A DNA stretch of 9,757 nucleotides from Bacteroidales bacterium (GTDB taxonomy: Bacteria; Bacteroidota; Bacteroidia; Bacteroidales; NBLH01), in the NCBI GenBank assembly GCA_027083715.1, contig JALWNR010000757.1, positions 1 to 9,757 of the forward strand, read 5' to 3'. The position numbers were made by a program, and so were the translations under genes. Shown here one piece after another: positions 1 through 6,959 of this stretch. How positions within the stretch are numbered: position 1 is the stretch's first letter; every line of letters starts with the position of its first letter. The notes below the pieces were generated by a model. The model was not told where the DNA came from. It did no database searches and saw nothing but the letters and a program-made list of their open reading frames with translations.

Positions 1-936
1 ACTTTATGTAATGAATGTCATGAACTTAAAATTCCTGAAACCAATGTGGTACATAATCCGGTAAGTAGTGGAAGGTGTAATAAATGCCATGACCCGCATC
101 AAAATGAAAATGGTTCGTTTTTGAAACAAAAAGCTCCTGAATTATGCTATAGATGTCATGATGACGTTGCCACGGAAATGGGCATGGCAAATACGCATGC
201 TCCTGCCAAAGAGGATTGTTTTAAGTGTCATGATGCACATAGTAATCAACAAAGTTATTTGCTCCCCGACACCCTACCAAATTTATGTTATTCTTGTCAT
301 ACTGATTTTAAGAATAAATTAGCAAATTCATCAAGCTTACACAAGGCAGTTAATGAAGGTAAATATTGTGCAAATTGCCATTCAGCTCATGGATCTAGTG
401 AAAAAAGTATAATTAAAGACGATGGAAAGCAAGTATGTTTAAACTGTCACGATAAAGAATATAAATCAGAAGAACGGACGATTGTAAATATTCAGAAATT
501 ATTGGAAAACAGTAAGTCTATTCATGGTCCGGTAAATAGTAATTGTTCTGCTTGTCATGATCCTCACGCTGCAAACAATATGGATTTATTGAAAGATAAG
601 TTTCCTGTAGGAGCATATGCACCTGTAACAAAAGAAAATTTTGCTTTGTGTTTTGATTGCCATAATACAGAACTTATAGAAAAAGAGCGTACTCGGACAG
701 CCACCAATTTCAGAAACGGCGACCGTAATTTACATTTTGTTCACACCAGTGGAAACAGAGGAAGAAATTGTACAACCTGTCATAATATGCATGCATCCAA
801 AAATGATCATTTAATTGAAGACAAAGCTCCATATGGTAATTGGGAGATGCCGATTAAATATAAACACAATAAAAATGGAGGTTCTTGTTTTCCGGGATGC
901 CATAAAGAGCAAAAATATGACCGACTATTAAAGTAG
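1..936 (+). CDS. Multiheme cytochrome c, paired-CXXCH type (5' partial)
   Basis: Predicted periplasmic or surface electron-transfer protein that binds c-type haems. The frame is open to the first base, and codons before the GTG at 46 already encode a haem motif (CNECH at visible residues 3-7), so the true start lies upstream and the GTG is not the start. The 311 visible residues hold 10 CXXCH motifs, with first Cys at about 3, 26, 49, 73, 96, 123, 146, 182, 217 and 257, and a final CX3CH (CFPGCH, Cys 296). Several motifs continue as CXXCHxxH (e.g. CNKCHDPH, CSACHDPH), as in the paired/doubled CXXCH family, where the extra His can be a distal haem ligand. The last 96 residues align without gaps to the next gene product at 52 identities (hand count). 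Unlike that neighbour it stops soon after the CX3CH motif and has no OmpA domain. The signal peptide must lie upstream. The electron partner is unknown. Confidence 0.93.
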   Translation, partial: TLCNECHELKIPETNVVHNPVSSGRCNKCHDPHQNENGSFLKQKAPELCYRCHDDVATEMGMANTHAPAKEDCFKCHDAHSNQQSYLLPDTLPNLCYSCHTDFKNKLANSSSLHKAVNEGKYCANCHSAHGSSEKSIIKDDGKQVCLNCHDKEYKSEERTIVNIQKLLENSKSIHGPVNSNCSACHDPHAANNMDLLKDKFPVGAYAPVTKENFALCFDCHNTELIEKERTRTATNFRNGDRNLHFVHTSGNRGRNCTTCHNMHASKNDHLIEDKAPYGNWEMPIKYKHNKNGGSCFPGCHKEQKYDRLLK

Positions 937-995
937 CAGTATATTAATGTTTGACAAAGGCATTTTGCCAAATTCTAACTACAAAACCAGGTATT

Positions 996-2300
996 ATGAT
1001 GAATAAATTATTTATATCAATTCTGTCAGTTTTTTTACTTTCCGGAATATCAGTCTTCGGACAAATTACCGAAGAAAAAACATGTATTGACTGTCATGAA
1101 GACTTGGTGAAACTTAAATTTAAACATCCTACAAAAAATAAATGTGAAGACTGCCATAAATCAAATAAGGAAAAACATCCGGAAGAGGGAGTTAAAGGTT
1201 TTGATTTAACAAAAAAATTACCGGATTTATGTTATGATTGTCATGAATCGGTTGGGAAAAATAAAGTTTTACATAAACCGGCAACTGATGGTAATTGTTT
1301 ATTTTGCCATGATCCACACCAATCGAACAGCCCGAAGTTATTAGTGTCAAATGAAAATGATTTATGCTTAAAGTGTCATGATAAACCAATCAGTTACGAA
1401 AACATAAAAATTGTTAATATTAAAGAATTGCTAAAAGAAAACAATTATATTCATGGTGCTATTGATAGTGGGTGTACTGTATGTCATAGTCCTCACGAAT
1501 CAGATAACACCTACCGTTTTAAAAAGCATTTTCCGGGAGGCGAAACATATTTACATGCAACAAAAGACAGTTTTGCTTTATGTTTCAGTTGTCATGACAG
1601 TAAATTATTTGAAGATGCTTTTTCCAAAACTGCTACAAATTTCCGCATTGGTAACAAAAACTTGCACTATTTACATGTAAACAGGGAAAAAAGTCGGAAT
1701 TGTAATCGTTGCCACAATGTTCATGGCTCAAAAAACCCTTTTCATATTAATGAAACTGTGCGTTTTGGAAATTGGGATATGCCGATTAATTATAAAAAAT
1801 CAGAAAATGGAGGTTCTTGTTTTCCCGGCTGCCATGTTAAAAGAAGTTATGACCGCAATGCTACCCCGCTTCGTGATACTATTTCCGATTACTTAACAGG
1901 ATACACAAATGAAAAAAAATATAACTCAGAAAGTGAGTTCAATAAACGCTTAAGTGAATTTAATAAACTAAAATTTACAGATATTAAATTTGAATTTGGA
2001 AGCTCAAACATTATTAAAGGAACTGATAAAAATTTGATTAACATAGTTAATTTTATGAAAAAATATCCTGACAGCAAAGTTGAAATACAAGGATATACAG
2101 ATGATTTGGGAGAACAATCTATTAATATGAACTTGTCGGAAGAAAGAGCAAAAAAAGTAAAACAATTAATGGTTAATATGGGTATTGCTTATTATCGTAT
2201 TTATACAATAGGATATGGGAAAAGTAATCCTATAGCACCAAATGATACAGAAAAAAACAGAGCTAAAAACAGAAGAGTGGAGATTAAACTGGTAAGGTAA
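996..2300 (+). CDS. Multiheme cytochrome c fused to an OmpA-type peptidoglycan-binding domain
   Basis: Predicted envelope electron carrier anchored to the cell wall. I start it at the tandem ATG codons 996/999 because they directly precede a signal peptide (MNKLFISILSVFLLSG, likely cleaved near VFG-Q, residue 22). A TTG at 951 would add 15 residues before the signal and is unlikely. In the 434-residue product, 8 CXXCH motifs begin at about Cys 30, 50, 79, 101, 124, 160, 196 and 236, followed by CFPGCH (CX3CH) at 275. Residues about 326-434 form an OmpA/MotB-like domain: GYTDDLG, LSEERA, GYGKSNP and a terminal NRRVEI. The Asp (369) and Arg (384) are spaced 15 residues apart, as for the diaminopimelate-binding pair known in Acinetobacter OmpA, so peptidoglycan binding is plausible. 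The gene lies 59 bases after its paralogue and 30 bases before the next gene, which suggests one operon. Whether it sits in the periplasm or also associates with the outer membrane is not shown by the sequence. Confidence 0.94.
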   Translation: MMNKLFISILSVFLLSGISVFGQITEEKTCIDCHEDLVKLKFKHPTKNKCEDCHKSNKEKHPEEGVKGFDLTKKLPDLCYDCHESVGKNKVLHKPATDGNCLFCHDPHQSNSPKLLVSNENDLCLKCHDKPISYENIKIVNIKELLKENNYIHGAIDSGCTVCHSPHESDNTYRFKKHFPGGETYLHATKDSFALCFSCHDSKLFEDAFSKTATNFRIGNKNLHYLHVNREKSRNCNRCHNVHGSKNPFHINETVRFGNWDMPINYKKSENGGSCFPGCHVKRSYDRNATPLRDTISDYLTGYTNEKKYNSESEFNKRLSEFNKLKFTDIKFEFGSSNIIKGTDKNLINIVNFMKKYPDSKVEIQGYTDDLGEQSINMNLSEERAKKVKQLMVNMGIAYYRIYTIGYGKSNPIAPNDTEKNRAKNRRVEIKLVR

Positions 2301-2330
2301 GCGTACTCTGCCCTTACAAAAATATATACA

Positions 2331-4190
2331 GTGAAGGCTAAAACTTTTATACAATTTATTAATATCGGGCTGATATTGTTTTTATCGGCTAATATTGCTT
2401 ATGCGCAAGATATACCTTTTATAAAGTATCATCATAGCATAACAAATTATATTCAAACCCCTCTTAGGTTGGCTATCAGCAGCAAGGATATTATTTATGT
2501 TGTTGATGCAAAAGAAAAATGTGTATTAAGCTTTGATACCACAGGAAGGCTACTAAACAAAATAGAGTCGGTTTTTGCTCCGGTTTCAGTTGCTGTGGAT
2601 AATGATAATATTATATATATAGGAGATGCTGAAACAGGTACAATACACAAAATTGATAATAAGGGATTCAGTTCTATATTTTACAATGGAACTCTATTTC
2701 CTTCTTCCATGACTTTTGATGCTGAAAATTTACTTTATATTGTTGATAGTGAATTAAAACGTGTTATTGTTCTTGATAAATCAGGACAAATTATACGAAC
2801 AATAGGAGAGGGTACTTTTGTTTATCCTACAGGGATAGCATACAACCCGCTTAGTAATAGAATTTATATTGCCGAGCATGGTGGTCTTGGTACCGGATTT
2901 AAACCTTTGGTTAAAATTTGGGCTTTTGATTTACAAGGGAATTTAATAAACAGTTTTGCATCGCATGGTAATAAAGATGGTCAGTTCTATAGAATTCAAG
3001 GAATGGCTGTGGACCGATGCGGAAAATTATATGCTATTGATCCTTTTCAGGCAAGTATAAGTGTGTTTGAAAATGAACAGTTTCTTACTAAATTTGGAGA
3101 ATACGGTAAAAATTTATCGCAATTAAATGTTCCTATGGATATTGCCTTTGACTCGCAGGGTAGGGCATGGATAAGTTCTATGAACAATGGTGCTTTGGAA
3201 ATTTATAGTATTAATGAAACAGCTCCAACATCCAGAATAACTTGTAATCAAAAAAATATTTGTATTGGTGATACTGCTTATATTCAGATATATTTTACAG
3301 GAATACCTCCTTGGTCATTCACTTATACTGTAGATGGTGTAAATCCCAAAGAAATTACCACTAATGATAATCCTTACATTTTACCTGCTAATAAAGAGGG
3401 AGTTTATGAAGTTACAGCTCTTTCAGATGCAAGTTCAATAGCAAATTGTTTAAGCGGAAGTGTAAAGATAGCTATTAATCCGTTACCCGCAATTGATTTA
3501 GGTGATGATATTGAATTGTGTGATGGCGAAAGTTATACTTTGGATGCCGGAGCCCTGTTTAAAGATTATTTATGGACAGGAGGAAGTACAGAACAAAGCT
3601 TAATTGTTGATAGTACAGGTTATTACAAGCTAATTGTAACAGACTCTATGGATTGTCAAAATTCTGACGAAGTTTTTGTTTTGGTTAATCCACTTCCGTT
3701 GGCAGAGTTTTCATACGCTAATGAAGGTATGGAGATTCAATTTTTAAACAATTCTAAAAATGCAGATACTTATTTTTGGGATTTTGGAGATGAGCAAAGC
3801 AGTGATGAAAATAATCCGGTACATACCTATCAAATGCCCGGTGAATATGAGGTTGTATTAATAGCTTCAAATACAAAATGTGGTAATAGTCAATTTAATC
3901 AAATAATTAATATTGTCGGAACATCTATAGAATTATTTAATTCGGAAGATTTAGCATTAATCTACCCCAATCCGTCAAATGGTATCTTTACTATTGAAAT
4001 TAGGAAATCTATGGTTTCAAATGTAAAAGTAGAAATTATTAATGTTGTGGGTCAAATAATTTACAGTAAGCACTATAAAACTGCTAATATTACAGACAGA
4101 ATTGATTTAAGTGCATATTCAAAAGGTGTTTATACTATTAATTTTGTTACTGACGACAGGATAAAAACTGCTAAAATAATTATTAAATAA
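2331..4190 (+). CDS. Secreted NHL beta-propeller / Ig-like / PKD protein with T9SS type A sorting domain
   Basis: Predicted cell-surface or secreted protein exported by the type IX system; its biochemical role is unknown. The GTG start is the only reasonable one: the previous gene's stop is in the same frame 11 codons upstream, there is no ATG between, and the next Met is residue 127. It is followed directly by a signal peptide (MKAKTFIQFINIGLILFLSA, cleavage near AYA-Q). Residues about 40-295 are NHL-like blades, repeating patterns such as 'P..IA.D....+Y+.D....+V..FD..G'. Residues about 298-382 and 385-452 look Ig-like. Residues about 455-528 are a PKD domain with the hallmark YFWDFGDEQSS and NPVHTY. 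Residues about 541-619 are the sorting domain (YPNPSNGIFTI ... GVYTINF ... KIIIK). There is no CXXCH, so it binds no c-type haem. The gap to the cytochrome upstream is only 30 bases, so co-transcription is likely. It may be a scaffold or partner for the cytochromes. Confidence 0.93.
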   Translation: MKAKTFIQFINIGLILFLSANIAYAQDIPFIKYHHSITNYIQTPLRLAISSKDIIYVVDAKEKCVLSFDTTGRLLNKIESVFAPVSVAVDNDNIIYIGDAETGTIHKIDNKGFSSIFYNGTLFPSSMTFDAENLLYIVDSELKRVIVLDKSGQIIRTIGEGTFVYPTGIAYNPLSNRIYIAEHGGLGTGFKPLVKIWAFDLQGNLINSFASHGNKDGQFYRIQGMAVDRCGKLYAIDPFQASISVFENEQFLTKFGEYGKNLSQLNVPMDIAFDSQGRAWISSMNNGALEIYSINETAPTSRITCNQKNICIGDTAYIQIYFTGIPPWSFTYTVDGVNPKEITTNDNPYILPANKEGVYEVTALSDASSIANCLSGSVKIAINPLPAIDLGDDIELCDGESYTLDAGALFKDYLWTGGSTEQSLIVDSTGYYKLIVTDSMDCQNSDEVFVLVNPLPLAEFSYANEGMEIQFLNNSKNADTYFWDFGDEQSSDENNPVHTYQMPGEYEVVLIASNTKCGNSQFNQIINIVGTSIELFNSEDLALIYPNPSNGIFTIEIRKSMVSNVKVEIINVVGQIIYSKHYKTANITDRIDLSAYSKGVYTINFVTDDRIKTAKIIIK

Positions 4191-4243
4191 ATAATCTTTT
4201 TAATTGGGAAATAAAAACTCTTAAAAAGATGAAATATTCATAA

Positions 4244-4259
4244 TCCGCCGGTTGGCGGA
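4244..4259 (+). terminator. GC-rich hairpin, possible terminator or dispersed repeat
   Basis: TCCGCC - GGTT - GGCGGA is a perfect 6-bp stem with a 4-base loop, strikingly GC-rich against its AT-rich surroundings, 54 bases after the stop of the propeller gene. It can be lengthened by a bulged ATATT/AATAT pairing (4234-4238 with 4259-4263). No T tract follows, so a classic intrinsic terminator is not proven. A small dispersed palindromic repeat of the REP type is the main alternative. Confidence 0.4.
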
Positions 4260-4326
4260 ATATCAGTCAAAAAGACTAAGTGTTGGCATATTAAAAGAAT
4301 AAATATTTCAAAAGGTGGATATTCCG
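4256..4326 (+). repeat. 9-bp inverted repeat enclosing a small hairpin
   Basis: CGGAATATC at 4256-4264 is the exact reverse complement of GATATTCCG at 4318-4326. A small hairpin (AGTC at 4265-4268, GACT at 4274-4277) sits just inside the left arm. The left arm overlaps the 3' arm of the GC-rich hairpin (4254-4259), so the two structures cannot form at once, as in an attenuator-like switch. Any function is inferred. Confidence 0.4.
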
Positions 4327-4349
4327 TTAGACCATTAATAATAAAGAAC

Positions 4350-6713
4350 ATGAAAAACAAAAATACCATAGTTTTACGACAAATTATTCGAGCTTTGTCC
4401 ATAGTGCTTATTTTTGTTTTATTCATCAAAGCAAACTTTCCCGATTTTGCTAATTTGAAGCATTTGAATAATTATGTACTTCAAGTTTTAGATTTACCAC
4501 ATGGAGGATGCAGTTCATGTCATATTTTCCATAATGCACCCGGAGCACAGCTAGGAATGGTAAATGGAAATGCTAATTTGTGTATGAGTTGTCATAATCC
4601 ACTGGGTGCAGCAAACCAAAAACCATTTACAAACGCTGATAAGGCAATTCCCGGAGTTGGAGGAAACTCACATGCATGGAATGTAAATGCTGTAAACAAT
4701 CAATTTGAAGTAAATATGACTTCAAATACTCAGATGGCATTAAGGGTGGTCAACGATACCATTATTTGTTCAACTTGCCATGACCAGCACTCACAAGACT
4801 TTCCTCCTTTTTTAAGAGCTACAAACGCCGGTGATGCTTTATGTAAAGATTGTCATTCGGCACGTGATGTTGGAGTTTATAGCATTGATCCGGTTAATAA
4901 CAGAGGAAGTCATCCGGTTGGTGTTTTATATAATGCATCAGATACACGTTTTGAAACAACACCTTTAAATTCTGATATTTTAATTGTAAACTCTAATGTT
5001 GAGTGTTCGAGTTGTCATCAGGTACATTATGCTAATACAAACGATGGATATCTGCTAAGAGCAGCAAACGATGATAATTTATGCCAATCCTGTCATACTT
5101 ACGGAGCACATCAAGGCATGGGATGTTCCACTTGTCATCAAACACATAATCCGAATAAGGCAAATATTTTCATGATAAGAGATACCATTCAAACCCCTAA
5201 TAGTGGTGCAAGAGCTGTGGAGTTTTTTGCTCAAACCGGAGCAAACTCTTTTGCTGATAACGATGCAAATTATAATGGAATCTGTGAAGTTTGTCATACA
5301 TCAACAGATTTTCATAGAAATAACAGCAGTGGAGACCATAATCACAATAACGAATTAAACTGCACGGCTTGTCATACTCATGAAGATGCCTTTCAGGTTA
5401 ATTGTACCTCTTGTCATGGTGCTCCTCCTGATGGAAGCATTAGTCCAAATTTGGCAGGTAGTCATGCAACACACTATGCACCTACAGCATTCGGACCCAA
5501 ATTAAACGCTTGTGAAGATTGTCATTTATTTACCGGCACTACACATGCAAACGGAGTGGTTGATTTTGCAGACACTACTCAATTGGCAGCAACTCATGTT
5601 TGTGATAATTGCCATAGTCCGGGTGGAGCTTTTGACGGAGTCAATAATTCTGATTATGGAGCAAAAAATAATTGGACTGATGGTGTTTATTCAGGAGGAA
5701 ATTTAATTGCCGGCAAGGAGTATTGGTGTGCAGGATGCCATGATTCTGCCCCTGCAAGCAGTAATGCGGATAGTACCGGTGTTTTTGCTCCGGATGTAGC
5801 CGGTGATTTATTAACATACGGTTATTATTATTCAGGACACGGAAAAAGTAATACAGTCAATTGTTTAGCTTGTCATGATGCCACAGCAAATCATTTAGAT
5901 GCAGAACCAAGAACCTATTCTTATGACCAGTCAATTGCTAATCAGGCAGGAACTCAATATAGAACCGGATATAGACTAAAATTAGTCAACGGAATGGAAC
6001 CCATGCGTATTCCTTTGAACGATACTTCTATAACACAGGCTGATACAGCAAACTTTCGCTTGTGTGCCGATTGTCATTCATGGAATGATTTGTCTGATAC
6101 TAACCTGCCCTATGCAACAAATTTTAATCATTCAGGTGTAAATGCCGGATACTCGTATGGGTATGATGTTGCTGCAAATATGAACAGCCATATAAACAAT
6201 CATATGGATATGCAGGCACACTATGGACCACAACCATTTTGGGATTCTGATTGGGATTTTAATACTACTGCTGATCAGGTCACCAATTTACCCGAAATAA
6301 ATGGGTACGATTCGTTTATTACTTGTGTTACTTGCCACGATGTCCATGGTGGAAGAGCATTTGGAGGCAACACAGAAGGAAATATGATGCGCGATGGACG
6401 TTTACAAGGGCGTGAGCCGGGTTTGCAATTTACTTATCTGATTGAAGCTTCCGCTGGATTTCCTTTGGTTACTTCGGTGGGGGCAAATAAAGCAAATAGT
6501 ATCGGAGGTGTTGTGCGGAGTGGTATTGATTATAGGGCTGGGTACAACGGAACTGAAGCCAACGCCATATGCGGAGGATGCCATGGCGAAGTGTATCCAA
6601 CTACTAATGAATATGATGCAACGGGAACTGCAGGTAGCTCTTGTCTTGAATGTCATATGATGGGACCTACCTCGGGGTATTATATTGAATACTTTAGGGC
6701 TCTCAGCAAATAA
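4350..6713 (+). CDS. Large multiheme cytochrome c with 18 CXXCH motifs
   Basis: Predicted exported cytochrome for long-range electron transfer. The ATG precedes a positively charged start and a hydrophobic segment at about 13-28 (RALSIVLIFVLFIKA), either a signal peptide or an uncleaved anchor. In 787 residues, CXXCH motifs begin at Cys 54, 78, 140, 165, 219, 245, 259, 312, 338, 352, 388, 418, 460, 505, 572, 659, 741 and 765. The N-terminal part (54-316) has four pairs in which the first motif is CXXCHxxH (CSSCHIFH, CSTCHDQH, CSSCHQVH, CSTCHQTH). The middle (about 308-425) has a His-rich linker (DHNHNN), then CTACHTH and CTSCHGAPP, a pattern I recall from large Geobacter-type cytochromes. The C-terminal third is haem-poor, with gaps of about 80 residues. 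It ends without a T9SS sorting or OmpA domain, so its final location is unclear. A 159-base gap separates it from the propeller gene. It could be the terminal electron donor or reductase of the locus; no catalytic-haem signature is recognised. Confidence 0.93.
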   Translation: MKNKNTIVLRQIIRALSIVLIFVLFIKANFPDFANLKHLNNYVLQVLDLPHGGCSSCHIFHNAPGAQLGMVNGNANLCMSCHNPLGAANQKPFTNADKAIPGVGGNSHAWNVNAVNNQFEVNMTSNTQMALRVVNDTIICSTCHDQHSQDFPPFLRATNAGDALCKDCHSARDVGVYSIDPVNNRGSHPVGVLYNASDTRFETTPLNSDILIVNSNVECSSCHQVHYANTNDGYLLRAANDDNLCQSCHTYGAHQGMGCSTCHQTHNPNKANIFMIRDTIQTPNSGARAVEFFAQTGANSFADNDANYNGICEVCHTSTDFHRNNSSGDHNHNNELNCTACHTHEDAFQVNCTSCHGAPPDGSISPNLAGSHATHYAPTAFGPKLNACEDCHLFTGTTHANGVVDFADTTQLAATHVCDNCHSPGGAFDGVNNSDYGAKNNWTDGVYSGGNLIAGKEYWCAGCHDSAPASSNADSTGVFAPDVAGDLLTYGYYYSGHGKSNTVNCLACHDATANHLDAEPRTYSYDQSIANQAGTQYRTGYRLKLVNGMEPMRIPLNDTSITQADTANFRLCADCHSWNDLSDTNLPYATNFNHSGVNAGYSYGYDVAANMNSHINNHMDMQAHYGPQPFWDSDWDFNTTADQVTNLPEINGYDSFITCVTCHDVHGGRAFGGNTEGNMMRDGRLQGREPGLQFTYLIEASAGFPLVTSVGANKANSIGGVVRSGIDYRAGYNGTEANAICGGCHGEVYPTTNEYDATGTAGSSCLECHMMGPTSGYYIEYFRALSK

Positions 6714-6837
6714 ATTAGCCGGATAAATGATGAGTTTGTCAGCTTGATTTTTTTTGATTATGATATTGAATTTAAAGATTTATAAAGAATTGATATTCTG
6801 AAAATTTAAACCTATTTCACAACATCAAACTTTTATA

Positions 6838-6862
6838 AAAACATGGTAAAAAGTCATGTTTT
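6838..6862 (+). terminator. AT-rich hairpin, possible terminator of the cytochrome gene
   Basis: AAAACATG (6838-6845) pairs perfectly with CATGTTTT (6855-6862) across a 9-base loop. The run of T at the 3' end of the stem fits a weak intrinsic terminator 125 bases after the stop of the 18-haem gene. Only two of the eight pairs are G-C, so the stem is weak. Confidence 0.3.
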
Positions 6863-6897
6863 AAATAAAGTTTCTTATTTATTTTTATACTCATGCA

Positions 6898-6918
6898 TTT
6901 AACATTGTACATGTTAAA
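6898..6918 (+). promoter_or_regulatory. Perfect palindrome upstream of ccsBA, candidate operator
   Basis: The arms TTTAACAT (6898-6905) and ATGTTAAA (6911-6918) are exact reverse complements around the 5-base centre TGTAC. The element ends 41 bases before the ATG of ccsBA, a usual distance for a dimeric regulator site. I do not recognise the regulator. A redox-responsive CRP/FNR-type protein would fit the context but is a guess. Confidence 0.35.
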
Positions 6919-6959
6919 CTATTTACATTGATACACAGATAATTAAATAATATAGAGCG

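Larger units (their letters stand above)
4191..4349 (+). other. Intergenic region with nested inverted repeats, no gene
   Basis: This 159-base gap precedes the 18-haem cytochrome gene. It holds a GC-rich hairpin (4244-4259), a small hairpin AGTC-AAAAA-GACT (4265-4277) and a 9-bp inverted repeat (4256-4264 with 4318-4326) that encloses the small hairpin. I see no clear Bacteroidota promoter (TAnnTTTG) and no Shine-Dalgarno sequence before the ATG at 4350. It could be a transcription end for the upstream genes, a structured 5' leader for the downstream gene, or both. Confidence 0.5.
6714..6959 (+). other. Intergenic region with hairpin and palindrome, no gene
   Basis: This 246-base, very AT-rich gap lies between the 18-haem cytochrome and ccsBA. 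It holds a hairpin at 6838-6862 and a perfect palindrome at 6898-6918. I found no ORF of note and no exact TAnnTTTG promoter box. An in-frame TAA at 6948-6950 fixes the ATG at 6960 as the first possible start of the next gene. The length suggests that ccsBA has its own promoter. Confidence 0.5.

Noticed and set aside
46..48. GTG as start of the first cytochrome
   Set aside because: The frame continues upstream to base 1 and already encodes a CXXCH motif there, so the gene is cut by the window edge.
46..903. Regular recurrence of TGT..TGTCAT-like words as a possible DNA repeat or CRISPR-like array
   Set aside because: The periodicity is explained by repeated CXXCH codons in a protein frame; spacing is uneven and flanks are not conserved.
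959..969. GGCA-TTT-TGCC mini hairpin between the two cytochrome genes
   Set aside because: A four-base stem is expected by chance and nothing else supports a function.
951..995. TTG at 951 as start of the OmpA-fused cytochrome
   Set aside because: It would place 15 unrelated residues before a typical signal peptide; the ATG pair at 996/999 fits better.
2292..2317. GTAAGG ... CCTTAC inverted repeat at the end of the OmpA-fused gene
   Set aside because: Six pairs with a 14-base loop, overlapping the stop codon and with no T tract, in a 30-base gap; too weak to call a terminator.
1192..2354. Reverse-strand ORFs opposite the second cytochrome (1192-1389, 1889-2077, 2166-2354) and a + frame ORF at 1453-1680
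   Set aside because: They are short, overlap a gene with clear haem and OmpA motifs, and their translations show no recognisable domain.
4238..6660. Small ORFs on both strands within or around the 18-haem gene
   Set aside because: They are shadows of the cytochrome frame; the one at 4238-4429 on the minus strand spans the inverted repeats and has no supporting feature.
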